DNA from: Methanosarcinaceae archaeon
GTDB taxonomy: Archaea; Halobacteriota; Methanosarcinia; Methanosarcinales; Methanosarcinaceae
DNA length: 13,401 bases
Assembly: GCA_017613335.1 (NCBI GenBank)
Contig: JAGAEB010000038.1
Location: 1-13,401 of the forward strand
Direction of reading: 5' to 3'
Within the stretch, counting starts at the first letter, position 1. Each line of letters starts with the position of its first letter. Both the position numbers and the translations under genes were made by a program. Shown piece by piece: positions 6,434-12,661 of this stretch. The notes beneath the pieces are model-generated. The model was given only the letters and a program-made list of their open reading frames with translations. It searched no databases and was not told the origin of the DNA.

Positions 6434-7254
6434 CGACGCTGATCACGAAAACAGTCTCAAAGGTCGTCATGATCTTCTGCCTGATCTACTCGATCTATCT
6501 CCTGCTCAACGGCGGCAACTATCCGGGCGGCGGCTTCATCGGCGGCGTCCTGCTCGTCTGCGGCGTTTCCATCGTCTACCTGGCTTACGGGTCGGACGAG
6601 ATCAACCGCCTCATCAAACCGCAGTGGCTCAACTGGGTCGGCTTCGGACTGCTCTTTGCCTCCCTCACGGCTCTCTTCCCGCTTTTCGCCGGTCACCACT
6701 ATTTCCGGAGTTCATTCGCAGACTTCGAGATCGATCTTTTCGGCGTTCACATCGGGACCGTCGAATTCGTTTCATCCATGATGTTCGATCTCGGCGTTTA
6801 TTTCACGGTCGTCGGTTCTCTGCTCTTCATCATCACGCAGATCGCTTCCCACAAAGTCGCAACTGCCGGAAAAGAACACGAAGACACCCACACGGAATGC
6901 ATCGACGGCTCCTGCCGCATCCGCCGGAGCGAGATCGATTTCCCGGACGAGGGACCGAAACTGTTCAAAGTCGAAACAGAAACACCCGGCATATCCGGGA
7001 AATCTCTGATCATGAAATCAAAAGAGACCCTGCGGGAAAGATCCGGAAAATCCTTTATCAGCAAGTGGAGATCCGGAGAGGATACCGGAAAGGATACCGG
7101 AAGGGATACCGGAAAGGAAAAATCCGGGAGATCAGAAGCAGGTATCTCCGGGAAATCCGGAACGGAAAGATCCGCATCCGGCATTTCTGAAAAATCCGGA
7201 ACGGATAAATCCGGAGATCATAAAAAATCAGGTCCGGCGGAGGACAGATCATGA
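6430..7254 (+). CDS. mrpB: Mrp/Mnh antiporter subunit B with a low-complexity C-terminal tail
   Basis: Residues 1-142 are a normal MnhB domain: hydrophobic N-terminus, the signature NYPGGGFIGGV (30-40), and later membrane segments ending in VYFTVVGSLLFIITQ. It is a small membrane subunit of the Mrp complex. MnhB proteins are usually about 140 residues; here about 130 hydrophilic residues follow. The tail contains a small Cys pair (CIDGSC, 157-162) and then Lys/Ser/Gly/Asp/Glu-rich sequence with DTGK/DTGR repeats (218-229) and repeated ISGKSG/ISEKSG. The DTGK part is encoded by three 12-bp units at 7080-7115. AGGAGGATG precedes the start inside mrpA. The gene overlaps mrpA and mrpC by ATGA at each end. 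The tail is probably cytoplasmic and disordered; that is inference. Confidence 0.93.
   Translation: MTTLITKTVSKVVMIFCLIYSIYLLLNGGNYPGGGFIGGVLLVCGVSIVYLAYGSDEINRLIKPQWLNWVGFGLLFASLTALFPLFAGHHYFRSSFADFEIDLFGVHIGTVEFVSSMMFDLGVYFTVVGSLLFIITQIASHKVATAGKEHEDTHTECIDGSCRIRRSEIDFPDEGPKLFKVETETPGISGKSLIMKSKETLRERSGKSFISKWRSGEDTGKDTGRDTGKEKSGRSEAGISGKSGTERSASGISEKSGTDKSGDHKKSGPAEDRS
7080..7115 (+). repeat. 12-bp in-frame repeat in the mrpB tail
   Basis: Three copies of GGATACCGGAAA (the second ends in G) are in direct tandem at 7080, 7092 and 7104 and encode (D-T-G-K/R)3. The surrounding 7000-7220 is unusually rich in TCCGGA-like words, encoding repeated SGK/SGT. Confidence 0.85.
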
Positions 7255-7667
7255 ATTTCTTTATCGCACTGATCATTGCCGTTCTGTTCGGAACGGGTAT
7301 CTATCTGGTTCTTCACCGCGACATTCTCAAAGTCGCCTTCGGATTCGGCCTGATCAGTCATGCCGTCAACATCTTTATCGTCGCATCCGGCATCCTCCAG
7401 GGCAATCTCGTCCCGATCATCGTGACGAAGATCAACGAAAATGCCGGCTTCATCTTCACGGATGACATCGCCGGCCGCGTCCTCGGCCCTGTCGTGACAG
7501 GCTATACCGAAGACGGGCTTTATGCAGACCCGCTGCCGCAGGCGCTCGTCCTGACGGCGATCGTCATCAGCCTGGCCACAACAGCCGTCCTGCTGACGCT
7601 TGCCTATCACATCGACAGAGAATTCGGAACGACCGATACAGAAGCTCTCGGGAGGATGAAAGGATGA
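7251..7667 (+). CDS. mrpC: Mrp/Mnh antiporter subunit C (NuoK-like)
   Basis: A 138-residue membrane protein of the MnhC/NuoK family. Three hydrophobic segments lie at about 1-20, 27-50 and 90-117. The family region DPLPQALVLTAIVISLATTA (90s to 110s) is intact, and GFGLISHAVNIFIVASG matches the second helix. It is somewhat longer than the usual 113 or so residues because of the loop after residue 60 (INENAGFIFTDDIAGR) and a short polar C-terminus. GGAGG lies 7-8 nt before the ATG. ATGA overlaps occur with both mrpB and mrpD, so translation is probably coupled. MrpC sits between the two large antiporter-like subunits in related complexes. Confidence 0.94.
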   Translation: MNFFIALIIAVLFGTGIYLVLHRDILKVAFGFGLISHAVNIFIVASGILQGNLVPIIVTKINENAGFIFTDDIAGRVLGPVVTGYTEDGLYADPLPQALVLTAIVISLATTAVLLTLAYHIDREFGTTDTEALGRMKG

Positions 7668-9334
7668 TCCTGACAGAGATACTCAGTCGGGCAGCCGATG
7701 TGCTTTCTTCGCAGCTGCCCGATTTCCTTCTCAGCAACATCGTCGTTCTTCCGATCGCGATCCCGCTTCTGATGGGCTCTCTCACGATCCTGTTCAGGCG
7801 GCATCCGAAGTTCCAGATGGTCCTTGACATATCCGTCTCTCTCCTCATCCTGTGCCTCTCGGCCGTCCTCTGGCTCCTGGCCATGAACGGACCGATCGCC
7901 TACGATGTCGGAGAATTCGGAAAATACGGCATCGTCCTCGTCGGGGACACGCTGTCGGCCACGATGGTCCTGCTGACGTCTTTCATCTCGACATGCGTCC
8001 TCATCTACTCCTACGATTACATTGAAGACGTGTCTCTGAACAAGAGTTACCACACGCTCTTCAATCTCATGATCGCAGGCATCAACGGCATTTTCCTGAC
8101 GGGCGATCTGTTCAACCTTTTCGTCTTCTTCGAGATCATGTTCCTGTCATCGACAGCCCTGATCATGTCGAACGAAAAAGTGTCCGTGACAAAGCTGACG
8201 AACAAACTGGAGGGTACTTACAAATACCTCCTTTTAGGGATGCTCGGCTCCTCTTTCATGCTCGTTGCGATCGTTTCGACTTATGCGACGGTCGGCTCTC
8301 TCAACATGGCCGACATCGCCCTGAAGATCCGGATGATCGCCGCAGACGGTCCGCTGCCCTGGACGCTCTATGCCTCAGCGCTCCTCTTCATCATCGTTTT
8401 CGGAAACAAGGCGGCTCTTTTCCCGCTCCATTTCTGGCTCCCTGATGTCCATCCGACAGCGCCGACGCCGATCAGTGCCATGCTCAGCGGCATCCTGATC
8501 AAAGTCGGCATTTACGGCATCATGCGCATCATGTTCTTCATCTATGCGCCGGCATCCGGATATTTCCTGCCGGTCCTCATGATCTGCGCCCTCCTGACGA
8601 TGGCAGTCGGCGCGGTCGGCGCGATCGGTCAGAAAGACCTCAAACGTGTCCTTGCGTATTCGAGCGTTTCGCAGATCGGCTTTATCCTCTTCGGTCTTGC
8701 CGTCGGAACGCCTGAGGCTCTTGCCGCCGCGGTCCTCTATCTTGTCTGCCATGCGCTGGCCAAATCGATGCTCTTCCTGACGGCAGGCGGTGTCATCCAC
8801 GGCACAGGCACGCGCGACATCCGCAAAATGGGCGGCCTGATCCGGACGATGCCTGTCTTTGCATTCTGTTTCCTCCTCGGCGCCATGTCGATCGCGGGCT
8901 TCCCGCCGCTTGGCGGCTTTACGGCCAAGATGGCTCTCTTCCAGGCAGGTCTTTCTGACGGCGCGTATCTTCCGGTCCTGATCGCGATCCTCTGCGCCGT
9001 CGGTACATTGTTCTATATGTTCCGGACATGGATGGCCGTTTTCTGGGGAGAGCCGGCCGGCTCATCTGCAGGCAGCGACGCTCCGGCAGAAAACGGTTCT
9101 CACGACGGATCTCACGATGGATCTCACGACGGATCTCACGACGGCTCTCACAACGGTTCTCACGACCACAGGCCGTCCGTCCTGATCGTCCTTCCGCTCA
9201 TTGCTCTCTGCGCCGCCGCGGTTCTCCTCGGCATCCTGACAGAACCGCTGGCTCAGGCCGCCGATATGATCGCGGCGGGTCTCCTTGATCCTGAGCCGTA
9301 CATTTCAACAGTTCTCGGAGTGGTTCCCAGATGA
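7664..9334 (+). CDS. mrpD: Mrp/Mnh antiporter subunit D (NuoN-like) with a GSHD-repeat insert
   Basis: A 556-residue polytopic membrane protein, the second large antiporter-like subunit. Family hallmarks are Glu157 in FNLFVFFEIMFLSS, Lys249 in GNKAALFPLHFWLPDVHPTA, Lys280 in GILIKVGIYG, and RDIRKMGGL. MnhD is usually about 490-500 residues. The extra length is mainly a hydrophilic insert at about 463-502, between the FYMFRTWMAVFWGE helix and the last membrane segment. The insert ends with six GSHD/GSHN units (478-501) and a further His. Seven His residues spaced by four could bind divalent metal or act as a pH-sensitive loop; this is speculation. Start by GGGAGGATG and ATGA overlap with mrpC; ATGA overlap with mrpE at the end. 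Confidence 0.95.
   Translation: MILTEILSRAADVLSSQLPDFLLSNIVVLPIAIPLLMGSLTILFRRHPKFQMVLDISVSLLILCLSAVLWLLAMNGPIAYDVGEFGKYGIVLVGDTLSATMVLLTSFISTCVLIYSYDYIEDVSLNKSYHTLFNLMIAGINGIFLTGDLFNLFVFFEIMFLSSTALIMSNEKVSVTKLTNKLEGTYKYLLLGMLGSSFMLVAIVSTYATVGSLNMADIALKIRMIAADGPLPWTLYASALLFIIVFGNKAALFPLHFWLPDVHPTAPTPISAMLSGILIKVGIYGIMRIMFFIYAPASGYFLPVLMICALLTMAVGAVGAIGQKDLKRVLAYSSVSQIGFILFGLAVGTPEALAAAVLYLVCHALAKSMLFLTAGGVIHGTGTRDIRKMGGLIRTMPVFAFCFLLGAMSIAGFPPLGGFTAKMALFQAGLSDGAYLPVLIAILCAVGTLFYMFRTWMAVFWGEPAGSSAGSDAPAENGSHDGSHDGSHDGSHDGSHNGSHDHRPSVLIVLPLIALCAAAVLLGILTEPLAQAADMIAAGLLDPEPYISTVLGVVPR
9095..9166 (+). repeat. 12-bp in-frame repeat encoding (GSHD)6 in mrpD
   Basis: Six 12-bp units of the type GGATCTCACGAC encode GSHD (the fifth unit GSHN). 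Units differ mainly at third codon positions (GGT/GGA/GGC, GAC/GAT, TCT constant), which suggests either ageing of the repeat or selection on the protein sequence. Confidence 0.95.
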
Positions 9335-9846
9335 ATTTTATCAGATGTGTTTCCTATGTCGCTCTCGGCATCATATGGGTCCTGGTCAGCGGATCCGTCA
9401 CGATCGGCAATTTCCTGCTGGGCCTTCTCTTCAGTACGGTCATCTTATACTGCATGCGCAATATGTTCACCTTCACGACGAAGCCGTCAGCATTCTTCAG
9501 GGCGATCCCGCAGAAGATCGTCTATTCAGGCGTTCTCCTCAAAGAGATCGTGAAAGCAAACATCGATGTCGGAAGGCGCATTCTTCAGCCGAAGATCAAT
9601 GTCCGTCCGGGGATCATCGCCTATCCGTACAGAACGCAGCACGATATGTCGACGACGATGCTCGCCAACACGATCACGCTGACGCCGGGAACGCTCGTCA
9701 TCGATATCCATGAAGACAAAAAAGCAAAAGACGGGGATTATCACGGCGTTCTCTATGTCCACTGCATCGATATGGAGAATCCCAAAGATGTCCGCGACAG
9801 CATTTACGATTCTATTGAAAAATATGTCCTGGAGGCTTTTGAATGA
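9331..9846 (+). CDS. mrpE: Mrp/Mnh antiporter subunit E
   Basis: A 171-residue MnhE-family protein. An N-terminal hydrophobic region (about 5-45) is followed by an amphipathic segment (IPQKIVYSGVLLKEIVKANIDV begins near 59) and a soluble domain with the family signature ANTITLTPGTLVIDI at about 112-126. This subunit belongs to the small-subunit module of the Mrp antiporter and is needed for complex assembly in characterised bacteria. Length is normal (about 160-170). The ATG overlaps the mrpD stop (ATGA), with a weak GGAG about 10 nt upstream, so expression likely depends on coupling. It ends in an ATGA overlap with mrpF. Confidence 0.95.
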   Translation: MNFIRCVSYVALGIIWVLVSGSVTIGNFLLGLLFSTVILYCMRNMFTFTTKPSAFFRAIPQKIVYSGVLLKEIVKANIDVGRRILQPKINVRPGIIAYPYRTQHDMSTTMLANTITLTPGTLVIDIHEDKKAKDGDYHGVLYVHCIDMENPKDVRDSIYDSIEKYVLEAFE

Positions 9847-10133
9847 TCCTCGATTTATCATCTTTTGACTGGCTGACGGTTGACAATTTCGCGCTGGCTG
9901 TCGTCCTGCTGTCCCTGATCCCGTCCGTCGTCAGAGTCTTTATCGGCCCGACGGTCATGGACCGTATCGCCGCTTCCGATGCGACCGGAAACGTCCTGGT
10001 CATCCTTTTCGTCATCTACGCCTATGCCCGCGGCTCCGAATTCCTGTTCGACATCGGCGTCCTTCTGGCGATCGTCTCTTTCATCGGGACGGTGGCTCTT
10101 GCCAAATACATCGACAGAGGAGATGTGGTCTGA
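9843..10133 (+). CDS. mrpF: Mrp/Mnh antiporter subunit F
   Basis: A 96-residue protein with three membrane helices. The family signature FIGPTVMDRIAASDATGN (about 33-50) is present, including the conserved Asp of the DRI motif, followed by RGSEFLFDIGVLLAIVSFIGTVALAKYI. Length fits MnhF (about 90-100). A strong GGAGG lies 9 nt upstream of the ATG, which overlaps the mrpE stop. The stop overlaps the mrpG start (TGATG). It is a small membrane subunit of the Mrp complex, likely packed near MrpE and MrpG. Confidence 0.95.
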   Translation: MILDLSSFDWLTVDNFALAVVLLSLIPSVVRVFIGPTVMDRIAASDATGNVLVILFVIYAYARGSEFLFDIGVLLAIVSFIGTVALAKYIDRGDVV

Positions 10134-10669
10134 TGGATCTTTCTTTCATAGACGGCGCTGTCCTGAATGAGATCCGTATGTTCGTCGGGCATCTGTTCCT
10201 GCTGCTCGGCGTTTTCGATCTTCTTCTCGGTATGATCGGTCTCATCCGTTTCCCGGATATCTACAACAGGCTCCACGCAACGACGAAGATCGCCACGCTC
10301 GGCGCGATCTTCGTCCTGGTGAGCATCCTCATCCGCGACGGCTTTTCCCCGATGGGTCTCAAAGCTGTCGCTGTCGCCGTTTTCCTTCTCCTGACGTCTC
10401 CGGTCGCCGGCCACATGATGGGCCGCGCCGCTTTCAATATCGGCGTCCGTCCCTGTAATCAGACGGTCGTCGACGTCAACGTCAAATGCGCCCCCGAAAC
10501 CTACAAAGACAACGAAGACTTCCACGAAGGCGCCTACGTCGAAATGGATCCGGACGGCAAAGACCGCGACGAAGAAGGCCGCTACGACGGCGGCATCATG
10601 CCCGGCATCAACAAAAAAGAGATCAAGGAAGGCCTGACCGGAAAAGTATCCGATGACGATGAAAACTAA
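10133..10669 (+). CDS. mrpG: Mrp/Mnh antiporter subunit G with an acidic tail
   Basis: Residues 10-105 form a standard MnhG domain with three membrane helices, the motif RFPDIYNRLHATTKIATLG (39-57) and SPVAGHMMGRAA (89-100). MnhG is usually 100-125 residues. Here a hydrophilic acidic tail (about 106-178) rich in Asp, Glu, Lys and Asn is added, ending in KVSDDDEN before TAA at 10667. The same frame continues for 41 more codons of similar composition after this stop (10670-10792). GAGGAGATG provides the Shine-Dalgarno site inside mrpF. It is the last gene of the operon. The domain call is firm; the tail has no recognised function. Confidence 0.93.
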   Translation: MDLSFIDGAVLNEIRMFVGHLFLLLGVFDLLLGMIGLIRFPDIYNRLHATTKIATLGAIFVLVSILIRDGFSPMGLKAVAVAVFLLLTSPVAGHMMGRAAFNIGVRPCNQTVVDVNVKCAPETYKDNEDFHEGAYVEMDPDGKDRDEEGRYDGGIMPGINKKEIKEGLTGKVSDDDEN

Positions 10670-10795
10670 AACGTAAACGAAGACAGCAGCGAAGACAAAA
10701 GCGAGAACGTAAACGAAGACAAAAACGACAGCCAAAACGAAGGCAAAAACGACAACCAAAACGAAAATCAAAACGAAAACCGGGACGCAGCTTAA
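10670..10795 (+). other. in-frame coding-like continuation of mrpG beyond its TAA
   Basis: Reading on in the mrpG frame after TAA at 10667-10669 gives 41 sense codons to TAA at 10793-10795. They are almost all Asn, Glu, Asp, Lys, Gln and Ser. The codon string GAR AAC GTA AAC GAA GAC occurs inside it, and its start resembles the sequence around the stop (GAA AAC TAA AAC GTA AAC). The tail therefore seems either cut by a nonsense mutation or only translated by readthrough. TAA is not a pyrrolysine codon. Confidence 0.6.
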
Positions 10796-10820
10796 AACGG
10801 GAACTGCGCTGCTGATAAAA

Positions 10821-10849
10821 CCGGCGCCGGGAATAAACCCCGGCGCCGG
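10821..10849. terminator. 11-bp perfect GC hairpin between convergent mrpG and purP
   Basis: CCGGCGCCGGG (10821-10831) and CCCGGCGCCGG (10839-10849) are exact inverted copies around a 7-nt loop. On the plus strand it is flanked by A-runs, not T-runs. On the minus strand it is followed by TTTTATC. It could therefore be a back-up terminator for purP-side transcription or a stabilising 3' hairpin of the mrp mRNA. The hairpin is certain; its role is uncertain. Confidence 0.6.
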
Positions 10850-10891
10850 CAAAAGAAAAACAGAACTGCTTCAGCTGAACTGCGCCTGTGT

Positions 10892-11068
10892 GACAGACGT
10901 AACTGTGCGACAGACGTGACCGTACGACAGACGTGACTGTATGACAGACGTGACCGTACGACAGACGTGACTGTATGACAGACGTGACCGTGCGGCAGAC
11001 GTGACTGCGTGACAGACGTGACTGTGCGGCAGACGTAAGTGTGCGACAGACATGACTGTGCGGCAGAC
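10892..11068. repeat. 17-bp tandem array (GACAGACGTGACYGTRY)
   Basis: Ten full 17-bp units start at 10892, 10909, 10926 and so on to 11045, plus a 7-bp partial unit. The first seven bases (GACAGAC, or GGCAGAC) are conserved and the last four vary. Units ending CCGTAC and CTGTAT alternate in the middle, giving a 34-bp higher-order period. The three minus-strand frames are open across it but give only shifted versions of the same short peptide repeats, so I do not call a gene. It has no spacers. Confidence 0.95.
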
Positions 11069-11125
11069 AAGCAATCACAAAAACAGGATCATCATTGCCT
11101 CTTCAGGCAACTGTTTTCAGAATAT

Positions 11126-11170
11126 CTGAAAGCAGGATCTCTGAAAGCAGGATCTCTGAAGGCAATCTTT
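11126..11170. repeat. 15-bp direct repeat, three copies
   Basis: CTGAAAGCAGGATCT occurs at 11126-11140 and 11141-11155. A diverged third copy, CTGAAGGCAATCTTT, is at 11156-11170. Confidence 0.85.
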
Positions 11171-11184
11171 TCTTTTTATTCTTT
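11166..11184 (+). terminator. T-rich tract, possible plus-strand termination site of the mrp operon
   Basis: TCTTTTCTTTTTATTCTTT is the first T-rich tract on the plus strand after mrpG. Archaeal RNA polymerase can terminate at U-tracts without a hairpin. If it does so here, the mrp mRNA has a repeat-filled 3' untranslated region of about 500 nt. Confidence 0.35.
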
Positions 11185-11226
11185 CAGATCCGGCCGGTCC
11201 GGCCTCTCCGCCGGCCGCGCCGCTAT

Positions 11227-11262
11227 AAAAAAAGCTCCGGCGATCCGTCCGGATCCCGGAGC
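11227..11262 (-). terminator. intrinsic terminator of purP
   Basis: On the minus strand GCTCCGG pairs with CCGGAGC (11256-11262 with 11234-11240). An inner GATCCG/CGGATC stem extends the hairpin, and seven Ts follow directly (A-run at 11227-11233 on the plus strand). It lies about 80 nt after the purP stop. Confidence 0.88.
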
Positions 11263-11341
11263 ATTCGATTTCATGCTGTATCGTTTTTTCAGGAATGTCT
11301 TTTTCCGCAGGGTGTCTTTTCCTTCGGAACGTCTTTCTCTT

Positions 11342-12415
11342 TCAGGAGATGATCTCATCAAGTTTGTTGAGTTCGATCGCGTTTTTGATCTCTCTGGCGA
11401 TACGGCGGCCGGTCGACATATTCTCTTCCATCAGGTCGGCGTACGGGGAGCCGGAGATGTAGATGTTCGTTCCTGCAACGATGCGGGCGGAGATTTCAAA
11501 GACCTTGATCTCGAGGTCATCGGTGAAAACGGTCTCCAGGCAGAACGGACCGATCATACCGCCGAAAAGACGGAGGGACTCTTCGACGACGCGGCTTCCG
11601 AGTTCAAAGATCAGCGGCAGGAGGGATTCACGGGCGATGAGCGGCGTGTTTCCGGTCACGACATAAGTCGGCATGATGCCTGACTGAAGGAGTTCGGACG
11701 GGGATCCGAGACGGAAGATCTCGTCGGCATTGGATTCGACGCGTCTGTCCATGCTGAGCATTTCAAGACTGCCTTTGCTGAGTGTGTAGCCGTCTTCCTT
11801 GATCGGAGAATAGAAATAGTGGAGATAGTAACGGGTGCCTGTGATAAAGCGCTGGAGCGTATACGTCTTTTCCGGGTCGACATGTTCTTTGAATTCTTCA
11901 TAGGACTTGGCGATGAAGAATCCTTTTCCGCCCTGGGCGCCGTCGTATTTGACCATCACCGGGCCGTCGATGTCGTGCGGGTCTTCAATGACTTCCGGCA
12001 TATGGATGCCTGCCTGAAGAAGCCATTGTCTCTCCATTTTGCGGTCGGATTCCCATTCGAGGACATAGCGGTTGCCGAATGTCGGCAGATCGAGCTCGGC
12101 GAATTTCTCCGTCCCCAGATAAGAAATAAAAGAGCCGTGCGGGACGATGATGACATTTTTCGCTTTGAGTTCATCGACTTTTTCGAGAAGCTGATCGTAG
12201 CTGTCAAGAACAAGATATTCGTCAGGTTTGGCTTTCGGAAAAGCCTGGTGATATTTCGGCGGTTCTTTTAAGCAGATGCCCAGCGTCCTGAAGCCTTCTT
12301 TTCTGGCGCCGTCAAAGATCTGAAGGCTGGAATGAGAACAGATCGTTGCGATCGTTATGTTCTCCCTGTCATAAGAATCCAGGATTGAAGAAATACGCTC
12401 TCTTGTAATAACCAT
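11342..12415 (-). CDS. purP: 5-formaminoimidazole-4-carboxamide ribonucleotide synthetase
   Basis: A 357-residue cytoplasmic ATP-grasp enzyme of the archaeal PurP family. It makes FAICAR from AICAR, formate and ATP in purine biosynthesis, replacing the folate-dependent PurH step of bacteria. Evidence: TIATICSHSSLQIFDGARKEGFRT-type N-terminus (the SHSSLQI part at 27-33), GNRYVLEWESDR near 114-125, the ATP-grasp loop VKYDGAQGGKGFFIA at 155-169, and near the C-terminus FEISARIVAGTN with the acidic metal-binding residue. Length is as expected for PurP (about 360). The start ATG at 12413-12415 has a weak AGGT about 10 nt upstream. A TATA-like TTTAAATA lies about 45 bp before it. It is monocistronic, convergent with the mrp operon, and divergent from a winged-helix gene. 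Confidence 0.95.
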   Translation of the reverse strand: MVITRERISSILDSYDRENITIATICSHSSLQIFDGARKEGFRTLGICLKEPPKYHQAFPKAKPDEYLVLDSYDQLLEKVDELKAKNVIIVPHGSFISYLGTEKFAELDLPTFGNRYVLEWESDRKMERQWLLQAGIHMPEVIEDPHDIDGPVMVKYDGAQGGKGFFIAKSYEEFKEHVDPEKTYTLQRFITGTRYYLHYFYSPIKEDGYTLSKGSLEMLSMDRRVESNADEIFRLGSPSELLQSGIMPTYVVTGNTPLIARESLLPLIFELGSRVVEESLRLFGGMIGPFCLETVFTDDLEIKVFEISARIVAGTNIYISGSPYADLMEENMSTGRRIAREIKNAIELNKLDEIIS

Positions 12416-12454
12416 ATTGACATAACCTGAAACTTTTTTCTCTAAAAGAAGCGA

Positions 12455-12464
12455 TTGTATTTAA
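12455..12464 (-). promoter_or_regulatory. candidate TATA box of purP
   Basis: TTTAAATAC on the minus strand (12456-12464) is centred about 45 bp before the purP ATG, leaving a leader of roughly 15-20 nt. The call rests on composition and spacing. Confidence 0.5.
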
Positions 12465-12537
12465 AGGAATACCCAAAAAGCAGAAGCCTGAAATAAACAG
12501 CCTCTGCGGCTGTCCGGCGGAACGGATTTCTGAAAAC

Positions 12538-12565
12538 GATCTCTGAGAGATCCTGTAACAGGATC
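12538..12565. promoter_or_regulatory. two overlapping GATC-centred inverted repeats (operator candidate)
   Basis: The first dyad is GATCTCT-G-AGAGATC (12538-12552). The second is GATCCTG-TAA-CAGGATC (12549-12565). Both have perfect 7-bp arms and they share the GATC at 12549-12552. The pair lies about 18 bp upstream of a plus-strand TATA-like element (GTTAATATATC at 12582-12592) that would serve the gene at 12662, and about 75 bp upstream of the purP TATA on the other strand. Position fits an upstream activator or shared operator. Confidence 0.5.
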
Positions 12566-12581
12566 CATGCAGAATTCCGAA

Positions 12582-12592
12582 GTTAATATATC
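12582..12592 (+). promoter_or_regulatory. candidate TATA box of the gene at 12662
   Basis: GTTAATATATC in an otherwise GC-balanced stretch, about 75 bp before the ATG at 12662. Transcription would start near 12612 and leave a leader of about 50 nt. Confidence 0.45.
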
Positions 12593-12661
12593 CCGCAAAA
12601 CCTTATTGATGATCCCTGATCATTGAAAACCGGTCAGACAAAAACAGAACGGAGAGAAATC

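Noticed and set aside
10022..10852. 276-residue Val/Phe-rich minus-strand frame opposite mrpF/mrpG
   Set aside because: It is antisense to conserved MnhF and MnhG sequence and to the AAC/GAA-rich tail. The repeated FVFV-type sequence is the complement of that repeat.
10892..11068. CRISPR array
   Set aside because: Units are directly adjacent 17-mers with no unique spacers, and no cas genes are present. The same holds for the array at 1-190.
10623..11078. Minus-strand proteins of 67-151 residues with HVCRTVTS-type repeats
   Set aside because: All three minus frames across the 17-bp array are open and give shifted copies of one short peptide. This follows from the repeat lacking stops, and there is no conserved domain or ribosome site.
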